Below, piece after piece: positions 13,001 to 20,862 of a stretch of DNA of 64,000 bases. Numbering within the stretch: the first letter of the stretch is position 1; each line of letters starts with the position of its first letter. The stretch is from Vidua macroura (lineage: Eukaryota; Chordata; Aves; Passeriformes; Viduidae): contig NC_071597.1 in the NCBI RefSeq assembly GCF_024509145.1, positions 62,001-126,000 on the forward strand. Direction: 5' to 3'. The position numbers and the translations under genes are program-made. The notes under the pieces are model-generated. The model had not been told where the DNA came from and ran no database searches. It saw only the letters and a program-made list of their open reading frames with translations.

Positions 13001-15918
13001 AGGGGCCTGTGACATTGAGTGGCCCGACACCTCCAAAAATCCAAACGATCGAAGATGTGTCGCAGACCCAAGCTGCCCCCACCTCAAACCTGTGCTGCCC
13101 TGACAGTCCCAAGGGAACCCTACAAACTGACATCAGGAACCTGGGCTGGCCACTTTTCTTTCCCAAGGAAAAAGGCTGATCTTTGCCTCCAGGGGCCTGT
13201 GGCCCTGAAGTGGCCGGACACCTCCAAAAATCCAAACGATCGAAGATGTGTCGCAGACCCAAGCTGCCCCCACCTCAAACCTGTGCTGCCCTGACAGTCC
13301 CAAGGGAACCCTACAAACTGACATCAGGAACCTGGGCTGGCCACTTTTCTCTCCCAAGGAAAAAGGCTGATCTTTGCCTCCAGGGGCCTGTGGCCCTGAG
13401 TGGCCGGACACCTCCAAAAATCCAAACGATCGAAGATGTGTCGCAGACCCAAGCTGCCCCCACCTCAAACCTGTGCTGCCCTGACAGTCCCAAGGGAACC
13501 CTACAAACTGACATCAGGAACCTGGGCTGGCCACTTTTCTTTCCCAGGGAAAAGGACCAGTCTTTGTCTCCAGGGGCCTGTGGCCCTGAAGTGGCCGGAC
13601 ACCTCCAAAAAATCCAAACGATCGAAGATGTGTCGCAGACCCAAGCTGCCCCCAGCTCAAACCTGAGCTGCCCTGACAGTCCTAAGGGAACCCTAGAAAC
13701 TGACATCAGGAACCTGGGCTGGCCACTTTTCTCTCCCAAGGAAAAAGGCTGATCTTTGCCTCCAGGGGCCTGTGGCCCTGAGTGGCCGGACACCTCCAAA
13801 AATCCAAACGATCGAAGATGTGTCGCAGACCCAAGCTGCCCCCAGCTCAAACCTGTGCTGCCCTGACAGTCCCAAGGGAACCCTACAAACTGACATCAGG
13901 AACCCGGGCTGGCCACTTTTCTTTCCCAAGGAAAAAGGCTGATCTTTGCCTCCAGGGGCCTGTGGCCCTGAAGTGGCCGGACACCTCCAAAAATCCAAAC
14001 GATCGAAGATGTGTCGCAGACCCAAGCTGCCCCCACCTCAAACCTGTGCTGCCCTGACAGTCCCAAGGGAACCCTACAAACTGACATCAGGAACCTGGGC
14101 TGGCCACTTTTCTTTCCCAGGGAAAAGGACCAGTCTTTGTCTCCAGGGGCCTGTGGCCCTGAAGTGGCGAGACACCTCCAAAAATCCAAATGATCGAAGA
14201 TGTGTCGCAGACCCAAGCTGCCCCCACCTCAAACCTGTGCTGCCCTGACAGTCCCAAGGGAACCCTACAAACTGACATCAGGAACCTGGGCTGGCCACTT
14301 TTCTTTCCCAAGGAAAAAGGCTGATCTTTGCCTCCAGGGGCCTGTGGCCCTGACTGGCCGGACACCTCCAAAAATCCAAACGATCGAAGATGTGTCGCAG
14401 ACCCAAGCTGCCCCCACCTCAAACCTGTGCTGCCCTGACAGTCCCAAGGGAACCCTACAAACTGACATCAGGAACCTGGGCTCGCCACTTTTCTTTCCCA
14501 AGGGAAAAGGCTGATCTTTGCCTCCAGGGGCCTGTGGCCCTGAAGTGGCCGGACACCTCCAAAAATCCAAACGATCGAAGATGTGTCGCAGACCCAAGCT
14601 GCCCCCACCTCAAACCTGTGCTGCCCTGACAGTCCCAAGGGAACCCTACAAACTGACATCAGGAACCTGGGCTGGCCACTTTTCTTTCCCAAGGAAAAAG
14701 GCTGATCTTTGCCTCCAGGGGCCTGTGGCCCTGAAGTGGCCGGACACCTCCAAAAATCCAAACGATCGAAGATGTGTCGCAGACCCAAGCTGCCCCCACC
14801 TCAAACCTGTGCTGCCCTGACAGTCCCAAGGGAACCCTACAAACTGACATCAGGAACCTGGGCTGGCCACTTTTCTCTCCCAAGGAAAAAGGCTGATCTT
14901 TGCCTCCAGGGGCCTGTGGCCCTGAGTGGCCGGACACCTCCAAAAATCCAAACGATCGAAGATGTGTCGCAGACCCAAGCTGCCCCCACCTCAAACCTGT
15001 GCTGCCCTGACAGTCCCAAGGGAACCCTACAAACTGACATCAGGAACCTGGGCTGGCCACTTTTCTTTCCCAGGGAAAAGGACCAGTCTTTGTCTCCAGG
15101 GGCCTGTGGCCCTGAAGTGGCCAGACACCTCCAAAAATCCAAACGATCGAGGATGTGTCGCAGACCCAAGCTGCCCCCACCTCAAACCTGTGCTGCCCTG
15201 AGAGTCCCAAGGGAACCCTACAAACTGACATCAGGAACCTGGGCTGGCCACTTTTCTTTCCCAAGGAAAAAGGCTGATCTTTGCCTCCAGGGGCCTGTGG
15301 CCCTGAGTGGCCGGACACCTCCAAAAATCCAAACGATCGAAGATGTGTCGCAGACCCAAGCTGCCCCCAGCTCAAACCTGTGCTGCCCTGACAGTCCCAA
15401 AGGAACCCTACAAACTGACATCAGGAACCTGGGCTGGCCACTTTTCTTTCCCAGGTAAAAAGGCTGATCCTTACCTCCAGGGGCTGTGGCCCTGAAGTGG
15501 CCGGACACCTCCAAAAATCCAAACGATCGAGGATGTGTCGCAGACCCAAGCTGCCCCCACCTCAAACCTGTGCTGCCCTGACAGTCCCAAGGGAACCCTA
15601 CAAACTGACATCAGGAACCTGGGCTGGCCACTTTTCTTTCCCAAGGAAAAAGGCTGATCTTTGTCTCCAGGGGCCTGTGGCCCTGAGTGGCCGGACACCT
15701 CCAAAAATCCAAACGATCGAAGATGTGTTGCAGACCCAAGCTGCCCCCACCTCAAACCTGTGCTGCCCTGACAGTCCCAAGGGAACCCTACAAACTGACA
15801 TCAGGAACCTGGGCTGGCCACTTTTCTTTCCCAAGGAAAAAGGCTGATCTTTGCCTCCAGGGGCCTGTGGCCCTGAGTGGCTGGACACCTCCAAAAAATC
15901 CCAACAATTCAGGATGTG

Positions 15919-16200
15919 CCCTCCACTGGCACCTTTCCAAAGCATTGCACTAGAGTCCAGTAATACTCTGCATTTCCAGTGGTTCAGCCTGTCTGACCCT
16001 CATCCTTACCCTTAAAATGCACTAAGGAATTCTAAAACAGCCCTTAGGAAGGTGTAACAATGCCCTCAAAGACACCAGACGAGTCCTAAGAAGCCTTCCA
16101 AAAGCCCCTAAATATTCCTAATAGTCCTGCAAAAACACTCAAGGAAACCTGCTCAGCCTCCAAAGCCTTCCTGGTGCTCTCTAGCCCACAGATGTCATCC
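15919..16200. other. Start of the non-satellite island, low-copy sequence
   Basis: There is no recognisable gene here. After the decayed satellite edge comes about 80 bp with no obvious repeat. From about 15,990 the + strand carries loosely spaced telomere-like words such as 'cttaaaatgcac', 'attctaaaac', 'agcccttagg' and 'cccctaaatattcc'. The segment ends with 'ctctagcccacagatgtc', which recurs in diverged form at about 17,333 and 17,969. I see no open frame of note, no tRNA or rRNA and no transposon termini. Confidence 0.6.
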
Positions 16201-16499
16201 CTACTTTTCTCCAGGGGGTCCTGTTGTCCTCTGAGGGTTCTGTCGTTGTCCTGGTGTGAGGGTCACTGCCTTGTCCTAGCGGGAGCGTTCCGGTGTGCTC
16301 TCGCTGTTAGGGTTGCTGTGTGGTGCTGCTGCTGGCAGGGCTGAAAAGGGAAAAGGCTCTTGTTAGGGGGGCTGCTTAGGCTGAGGTTAGGGCTGGGGGG
16401 AGAGGTGGTGCTCCTGTACCCTAACTTGCCTCCTAAGCTGTACCCTGTAGCCCTGATCTCCACTGCACTGTCCAGCCCTCAAGCCCTCGCCCTTTACCC
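16201..16499. other. G-rich TTAGGG-bearing segment, copy 1
   Basis: This segment mixes 'gagggtcactgcc', 'ctgttagggttgctg', 'ttgttaggggggctg' and 'gaggttagggctgggggg' with an opposing 'taccctaacttgcc' at about 16,418. It therefore has TTAGGG-type words on both strands within 60 bp. The run 16,361-16,405 has enough closely spaced G-runs to form a G-quadruplex. It is diverged from, but alignable with, 17,341-17,520. Short open frames here are low-complexity and I do not treat them as genes. Confidence 0.6.
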
Positions 16500-16785
16500 C
16501 TCAACCTCTCCCTCTGCCCCCCAGCCCTCAGGCTCTGTGTGTCACCCTCGAGCCCCCCCTTTGCCCCTCAAGCCCCCTCTCAGCTGCCCCTCAGCTCCTG
16601 TGCGTCACCCTTAATCCCTCTCCTTTGCCCCTCAGCCCCCAGCTTCTCTGTGTCATGCTCCAGCTGCCCCTGCCCCCCTCAGCATCTCTCTGTCACCCAC
16701 TGTCCCCTTTCCCCGTGCCTCCCTCAGCTCCCAGCCTCTGTCACCCTCAAGCCCCCACAGTGCCCCTCAGCCTCTATGTGCTGTG
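16500..16785 (+). repeat. C-rich degenerate minisatellite, copy 1
   Basis: A unit of roughly 40-60 bp repeats imperfectly around the words 'tttgcccctcagccc', 'cctctgtgtgtcaccctc' and 'aagccccc'. Clear reiterations start near 16,510, 16,560, 16,610, 16,660 and 16,730. The strand is strongly pyrimidine-biased. The proline- and serine-rich frames across it are products of this composition. A similar block lies at 17,540-17,960. Confidence 0.65.
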
Positions 16786-17310
16786 CCATGAAAAAACATA
16801 AAAGTTCCCTAAAAACCCCTCATCTTCAAAATGTTCTAAAAGCCCCACAAAAACATAAAAATAGCCTCAGAATACCCTTAAAATACAAGAAAAATACCCT
16901 ACTTTTAAAAAAACCCTAAAACACACCTAAATATCCCTAAAAAACCTTTAAGAAATCCCTCAATATTCCTAAAAGAGCTCTAAAAATACCCCAAAATACT
17001 TAAAATGCCCTGATAAGACCCTAAAAAAACCTAAAAGTTCCCTCAAAAGACCTAAAAATACCCTAGTCCTAAGAGTCCTCCACATACCCTCAATAGACCT
17101 AAAAAAGCCCCAAGAACACCCCAAAAAAACCCCATAAACATTCTAATTAGTAGTAAGAAAGCCATGAAAATACCCTAAAAAAAATCTTTTAAAAGCCCTA
17201 AAAAAGCCCTAAAAGTATCCTAAATAGTCACAGAAAATTCCTAAAAAGCTCCTGTGAAAGAAACCCTAAAATATCTTTTTAAAGCCCTAAAAAACCCCTA
17301 AAAAAGTGCT
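16786..17310 (+). repeat. Degenerate CCCTAAAA-like telomeric tract
   Basis: More than 500 bp are built from imperfect variants of an 8-12 bp word, such as 'ccctaaaa', 'cctaaaaa', 'ccctaaaac', 'ataccctaaaa' and 'agccctaaaaaagccctaa'. The tract is A- and C-rich on + and almost free of G. It looks like an old telomere-type array that has drifted and gained A residues. The orientation (C-rich strand on +) matches the cleaner telomeric block at 19,519-19,561. Other explanations are a simple-sequence expansion with no telomeric history. Confidence 0.7.
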
Positions 17311-17539
17311 CAGTCCCCAACCTCTACCAGTCACTCTCTAGCCAGCAAACATCATCCCTACCTTTTCATTAGGGTCACTGCCTGCAGCTGCTGGGAGGGT
17401 TCTGGGGCTGTCCCAGCAGTAGGGTTGCTGCCTGCAGCTGCTGTTGAGGAACACTGGTGTTCTAGGGGTGTGTTTAGGGTGAGCTTAGGGTTGGGGTGAG
17501 GGCTGCTGCTGTACCCTAACCCTTCCTGGTACCCCGTGC
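17311..17539. other. G-rich TTAGGG-bearing segment, copy 2
   Basis: This segment begins with 'cactctctagccagc', followed by 'atcatccctaccttttc', the diverged partner of 16,176-16,208. It continues through 'agggtcactgcctgcagctg' and 'gtagggttgctgcctgcag'. The stretch 17,465-17,502 contains five G-runs (GGGG, GGG, GGG, GGGG, GGG) with short loops, a good intramolecular G-quadruplex candidate, partly made of TTAGGG words. It is followed at once by 'taccctaaccc' on the same strand. No gene is recognised. Confidence 0.6.
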
Positions 17540-17968
17540 CCTGTCCTTTGTACCCCTAACCCTCAGGGTCAGCTCTCCACCTGTCAAGTCCCCCCCTTTT
17601 TGCCCCTCAGCCCGCAATGTCTGTGTGTCACCCCAAGCCCCCCGACACTGTCCTGTGGCCCCCTAACCTCCACCGTGCACTTTCCACCCTTGTAGGGGTG
17701 GTTTTAAGGGTGAGGTTAAGGGTGCTGTGAGGGCTGGTTCACCTGTCACCCTCAGGCACCCCCCCACTTTGTCCCTCAGGACAGCCCCTGCCTCTCAGCC
17801 TCCTTGTGTCACCCTCAGGTTCCCACCGCAGCCTCTCAGCGTCTCTCTGCCACCCTGGAGCCCCCCTTTTTGACTCCTAAAGACCCCTTCTGCCTCTCAG
17901 CTGCCCCCATGTTCTGTGTCACCCTCCAGCCCCCTCCCCTCAGCCCCAGCTGCCTTTGTGACACCGCG
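17540..17968 (+). repeat. C-rich degenerate minisatellite, copy 2
   Basis: The same word set as 16,500-16,785 returns: 'tttgcccctcagccc', 'tctgtgtgtcacccc', 'cctccttgtgtcaccctc' and 'cagcctctcagcgtctctc'. A short G-rich insertion lies at about 17,693-17,740 ('taggggtggttttaaggg'). Open frames of about 90-170 codons cross this block on both strands, but their composition follows the repeat and no domain is visible. Confidence 0.6.
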
Positions 17969-18078
17969 CGGCCCACAGATGCCATCCCTGCCTGTTTTCT
18001 TTGGGTGTTGTCCTGCTGTGAGGGCCGCACTATCCCCACGAGTCCGGGCTCCCATGTCCTGCTGCAGGGAGTCACACC
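17969..18078. other. Third diverged copy of the 'catccctacc' segment
   Basis: 'cccacagatgccatccctgc' at about 17,971 resembles 16,186-16,203 and 17,343-17,362. It is followed by 'ttgtcctgctgtgagggcc', resembling the 16,225-16,260 region. This suggests that the island grew by duplication of a composite unit of about 1 kb or less. I see nothing else here. Confidence 0.45.
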
Positions 18079-18241
18079 TGGGGCATGGGAGGAGTGAGGG
18101 ATGGGGCAGGGGCGGGATGGGGAGGGGTGAAGGGTGGAGAGAGACTGGGGAAGGGGTGGGCTGGAAGGACAAGTAGGGGTGAGGGGTGGAGACGGGGACA
18201 GAGCAGAACAGGGCAGAGGGAAGAGGGACATTTGGAGGGGG
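18079..18241 (+). repeat. G-rich purine tract with quadruplex potential
   Basis: About 160 bp on + are dominated by runs of three or four G separated by short purine spacers, for example 'atggggcaggggcgggatgg', 'ggaaggggtgggctgg' and 'gtaggggtgaggggtgg'. At least ten G-runs of three or more are present. It directly precedes the fold-back satellite junction. Open frames on both strands cross it without any recognisable product. Confidence 0.75.
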
Positions 18242-18251
18242 CACTCCACAT

Positions 18252-18368
18252 ATCCCAGACCAAAGCTGCAGCAAAATACAATTTTAGTGGACAGGGCAAA
18301 GCCAAAAACCACCTGCAAACTGACACCAGGAACCAGGGCTGGCCACATTTCTTTCCCAGGAAAAAGGG
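18252..18368 (+). repeat. Highly diverged + strand satellite half monomer
   Basis: The segment reads like the second half of one monomer and the first part of the next: 'atcccagaccaaagctgc', then 'ctgcaaactgacaccagg', then 'ggctggccacatttctttcc'. It differs from the main arrays far more than array monomers differ from each other, with about one base in six changed over the readable part. It faces array B, which is on the other strand, so the two form an inverted junction with a loop of about 37 bp. Confidence 0.8.
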
Positions 18369-18437
18369 CATGTCAGGGCCACAGACCCCTGGAGGCAAAG
18401 ATCAGCCTTTTTCCTTGAGAAAGAAAAGTGGCCAGCC
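18337..18437. repeat. Satellite fold-back junction
   Basis: The left arm (18,337-18,368, from 'ggctggccacatttc' to 'ccaggaaaaaggg') and the right arm (18,406-18,437, from 'cctttttccttgag' to 'aagtggccagcc') are imperfect reverse complements around a 37-bp loop. Similarity continues outward on both sides ('aaactgacaccagg' against 'cctgatgtcagttt'). It is a natural inverted repeat created where + and - satellite segments meet, and could extrude as a hairpin. Confidence 0.85.
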
Positions 18438-19519
18438 CAGGTTCCTGATGTCAGTTTGTAGGGTTCCCTTGGGACTGTCAGGGCAGCACAGGTTTGAGGT
18501 GGGGGCAGCTTGGGTCTGCGACACATCTTCGATCGTTTGGATTTTTGGAGGTGTCCGGCCACTCAGGGCCACAGGACCCTGGAGACAAAGATCAGCTTTT
18601 TTCCTTTGGAAAGAAAAGTGGTCAGCCCAGGTTCTTAATGTCAGTTTGTAGGGTTCCCTTGGGACTGTCAGGGCAGCACAGGTTTGAGGTGGGGGCAGCT
18701 TGGGTCTGCGACACATCCTCGATCGTTAGGATTTTTGGAGGTGTCCAGCCACTCAGGGCCACAGGACCCTGGAGACAAAGACCGGCCCTTTTCCCTGGGA
18801 AAGAAAAGTGGCCAGCCCAGGTTCTTAATGTCAGTTTGTAGGGTTCCCTTGGGACTGTCAGGGCAGCACAGGTGTGAGGTGGGGGCAGCTTGGGTCTGTG
18901 ACACATCCTCGATCGTTTGGATTTTTGGACGTAGCCGGCCACTGAGGACCACAGGCCCATGGAAACCAAGTTCAGCCTTTTTCCTTGGAAAGAAAAGTGG
19001 TCAGCCCTGGTTCCTGATGTCAGTTTGTAGGGGTCCCTTGGGACTGTCAGGGCAGCACAGGTTTGAGGTGGGAGCAGCTTGGGTCTGCAACACATGCTCG
19101 ATCGTTCGGAATTTTTGGACGTAGCCCGCCACTGAGAGCCACAGGCCCCTGGAGACAAAGATCAGCTTTTTTCCTTTGGAAAGAAAAGTGGTCAGCCCAG
19201 GTTCTTAATGTCAGTTTGTAGGGTTCCCTTGGGACTGTCAGGGCAGCACAGGTTTGAGGTGAGGGCAGCTTGGGTCTGCGACACATCCTCGATCGTTTGG
19301 ATTTTTGGAGGTGTCCAGCCACTCAGGGCCACAGGCCCCTGGAGACAAAGACCGGCCCTTTTCCCTGGGAAAGAAAAGTGGCCAGCCCAGGTTCCTGATG
19401 TCAGTTTGTAGGGTTCCCTTGGGACTGTCAGGGCAGCACAGGGTTGAGGTGGGGGCAGCTTAGGTCTGCGACACATCCTCGATCGTTCGGATTTTTGGAC
19501 GCAGCCGGCCACTGAGGGC
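18373..19519 (-). repeat. Satellite array B, about six inverted and diverged monomers
   Basis: Six copies of CGATCG at about 18,529, 18,720, 18,910, 19,100, 19,290 and 19,480 mark monomers of about 190 bp on the - strand, opposite to arrays A and C. Words such as 'gggttcccttgggactgtca', 'ggcagcacaggt' and 'gggtctgcgacacatc' are reverse complements of the main monomer. Private variants include 'gttcttaatgtcag' (three copies) and 'ttttggacgtagcc' with 'cactgagg' in the third and fourth monomers, so this array is older or less homogenised. It stops inside a monomer at 'cactgagggcc', directly against telomeric repeats. Confidence 0.95.
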
Positions 19520-19561
19520 CTAACCCTAAACCCTAAACCCAAACCCTAACCCCTAACCCTA
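19519..19561 (+). repeat. Interstitial telomeric repeat, CCCTAA type
   Basis: About seven units read as a mix of CCCTAA, CCCTAAA, CCCAAA and CCCCTAA ('taaccctaaaccctaaaccc' and 'aaaccctaacccctaaccct'). This is the vertebrate-type telomere sequence, with the C-rich strand on +, meaning that an original chromosome end would have pointed toward position 1. It abuts a truncated satellite monomer with no spacer on its left and a 37-bp minisatellite on its right. Confidence 0.9.
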
Positions 19562-19562
19562 C

Positions 19563-19700
19563 AAGATGGTGGCACCCCTGTGGTCACATGATGGGGAGTA
19601 AAATGGCAGCACCTGTGTGGTCACGTGACAGGGAGCAAGATGGTGGCGCCCATAGGGTCACGTGATGGGGAGCAAGGTGGCGGTGTCTACATGGTGGGGG
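19563..19700 (+). repeat. 37-bp minisatellite with E-box and 'aagatgg' words
   Basis: Units start at 19,563, 19,600, 19,637 and 19,674, exactly 37 bp apart; the last is incomplete and diverged. The unit reads 'aagatggtggcgcc', a short spacer, then 'gtcacgtgatggggagc'. The middle junction holds the perfect palindrome GTCACGTGAC (19,620-19,629), an E-box, with related CACGTG and CACATG in the other units. The 'aagatggtggc' start is close to the YY1-type word AAGATGGCGGC. Binding by these factors is a guess from motif similarity only. Confidence 0.9.
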
Positions 19701-19795
19701 TGATGTGGGTAGTGGGTATTGTAATGTGCCAGGTGGAGCACTAATTAGGGGTTGTATAGGTATATATAAAAAAGAAGAAAAACTATATGTCCGGT
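19701..19795. other. Short unique spacer with TATATATAAA
   Basis: There is no gene. The segment passes from 'tgatgtgggtagtgggtatt' into AT-rich sequence with TATATATAAA at 19,761-19,770 and then 'aaagaagaaaaactatatg'. The TATA-like word sits about 60-90 bp to the right of the 37-bp repeats. I cannot show it is a promoter; AT-rich sequence yields such words by chance. Confidence 0.4.
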
Positions 19796-19909
19796 GCAGC
19801 AGTAGAAAGTTTCAGGCTCCCGGGGCGTAAATTCTTTTTTTTTTTTAATAATTATTTAAAGTTTGTTTTTTATTTTACTCCCAGGGAGCCTGAAACTTTC
19901 TACTGCTGC
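19796..19909. repeat. Perfect 26-bp inverted repeat with AT-rich spacer
   Basis: The left arm 19,796-19,821 (starts 'gcagcagtagaaag', ends 'caggctccc') and the right arm 19,884-19,909 (starts 'gggagcctgaaac', ends 'ctactgctgc') are exact reverse complements over 26 bp. The 62-bp spacer contains a 12-T run at 19,835-19,846 and 'aataattatttaaag'. It could be a hairpin, a fold-back or miniature transposon remnant, or a replication-generated palindrome. I see no clear target-site duplication. Confidence 0.93.
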
Positions 19910-19913
19910 TTTT

Positions 19914-19972
19914 TGAAAGCTAGAAAGGGAAACAAAGTTAGAAATGAAAAGATGGAAAGAAAGAAAAAGACA
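19914..19972 (+). other. Purine-rich lead-in to the 12-bp minisatellite
   Basis: This is a short A- and G-rich stretch: 'gaaagctagaaagggaaac', 'gttagaaatgaaaagatgg', 'aagaaagaaaaagacag'. Its 'gttagaaat' word recurs after the minisatellite at 20,620 and, slightly changed, at 20,690. The same purine-rich sequence may therefore once have been continuous, with the 12-bp repeat expanded inside it. Confidence 0.55.
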
Positions 19973-20452
19973 GACTTAAGAGAGGACTTAAGAGAGCACT
20001 TGAGAGAGGACTTAAGAGAGGACTTAAGAGAGGACTTAAGAGAGCACTTAAGAGAGGACTTAAGAGAGCACTTAAGAGAGGACTTAAGAGAGGACTTAAG
20101 AGAGGACTTAAGAGAGCACTTAAGAGAGCACTTAAGAGAGGACTTAAGAGAGCACTTAAGAGAGGACTTAAGAGAGCACTTAAGAGAGGACTTAAGAGAG
20201 CACTTAAGAGAGGACTTAAGAGAGGACTTAAGAGAGGACTTAAGAGAGGACTTAAGAGAGGACTTAAGAGAGGACTTAAGAGAGGACTTAAGAGAGGACT
20301 TAAGAGAGCACTTAAGAGAGCACTTAAGAGAGGACTTAAGAGACGACTTAAGAGAGCACTTAAGAGAGCACTTAAGAGAGCACTTAAGAGAGGACTTAAG
20401 AGACGACTTAAGAGACTACTTAAGAGACTACTTAAGAGACTACTTAAGAGAC
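19973..20452 (+). repeat. 12-bp minisatellite, exactly 40 units
   Basis: The unit is 'gacttaagagag', repeated without a single indel over 480 bp. Variation is nearly confined to two positions: base 1 is G or C (T in the last three units) and the last base is G or C. One unit has 'cttgag' for 'cttaag'. Each unit carries the palindrome CTTAAG, the AflII recognition word. Because 12 is a multiple of three, one + frame stays open through the array and reads as a repeat of Leu-Arg-Glu-Asp/His; the - strand is also open. I treat both as products of the repeat, not genes. Confidence 0.97.
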
Positions 20453-20862
20453 GAAAAGAAATAGGAAGAGAATGGCAAAGAGTAAAAAAATGAGAAGGGT
20501 TACAGTGAAAAAGAAAGAGGGTGAGAGTGAAAAAGAGGACAAAAGAATAGAGAAAAAAAAGAAGCTGGAGAGAAAAAGAAATAAAGAGTAAAAGCATCAA
20601 CTAGAGAGACAAATAAATAGTTAGAAATAGTGAAACAGAGAAACAAAAGAAAAGACATACAGGGAAATAGAGAAGCAGAGAGAGAGAGAGTTAGAAACAG
20701 TGAGAAACAGAAACAAAGTTACGGACGGACAGAAATGACATGACAGAAAGAAAACTAAGAGAAGAAGCAAAGGAAGAAATACAGTGGGGAAAAAAAAAAA
20801 TGACTAAACCATACCAAAAAAACACAGGAGCCAAAGGGGGAAGGGGAGGGAGCGAGGGGCAT
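20453..20862 (+). repeat. Purine-rich tract with a 70-bp internal duplication
   Basis: About 400 bp are strongly biased to A and G on + ('gagaaaaaaaagaagctgg', 'gcagagagagagagagttag', 'ggggaaaaaaaaaatgac'). The words 'gttagaaatagtgaaacag' (20,620) and 'gttagaaacagtgagaaac' (20,690) form a diverged 70-bp direct repeat. There is no gene. Long purine-pyrimidine tracts can adopt triplex structures; whether this interrupted tract does is unknown. Confidence 0.75.

Larger units (their letters stand above)
1..15918 (+). repeat. Satellite array A, about 83 head-to-tail 190-bp monomers
   Basis: The stretch is an uninterrupted tandem array. Landmarks such as 'ctacaaactgacatcagga', 'ggctggccacttttc', 'aaatccaaacgatcg' and 'cctgtgctgccctgacag' recur every 189-191 bp on the + strand. 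The window opens inside a monomer. The last monomer decays at about 15,893, where an extra A and 'cccaacaattcagg' replace the usual 'ccaaacgatcgagg'; recognisable homology stops at about 15,918. The 190/191 difference comes mainly from 'ctgagtggcc' versus 'ctgaagtggcc'. I see no transposon, gene or spacer inside the array. One monomer per nucleosome repeat length is typical of centromeric and pericentromeric satellites; that this array has such a role is inference. Confidence 0.97.

Noticed and set aside
14709..15458. The longest open frames in the satellite (up to about 250 codons), on both strands
   Set aside because: They repeat the same few peptides shifted between frames as monomer lengths change, occur equally on both strands, and have no conserved start context. 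They reflect the scarcity of stop codons in the monomer.
1..15918. CRISPR-like array
   Set aside because: There is no alternation of short constant repeats with unique spacers. The whole 190-bp unit is repeated, and the context is eukaryotic satellite.
18252..18437. Transposon terminal inverted repeats at the satellite fold-back
   Set aside because: Both arms are ordinary satellite sequence in opposite orientation, with no sequence of their own.
17804..18651. Proline-, serine- or glycine-rich open frames of 86-188 codons in the island
   Set aside because: Composition follows the C-rich or G-rich repeats; frames overlap on both strands and one continues into inverted satellite.
19761..19770. 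TATATATAAA as a real promoter
   Set aside because: It lies in a locally AT-rich stretch with no downstream gene on +. It is mentioned only as sequence content.
19787..20464. 225-codon open frame with a Leu-Arg-Glu-Asp/His repeat (and a 220-codon Leu/Ser-rich frame on the opposite strand)
   Set aside because: A stop-free 12-bp minisatellite keeps frames open on both strands. The N-terminal part runs through an AT-rich hairpin and poly-T, with no domain and no upstream gene context.
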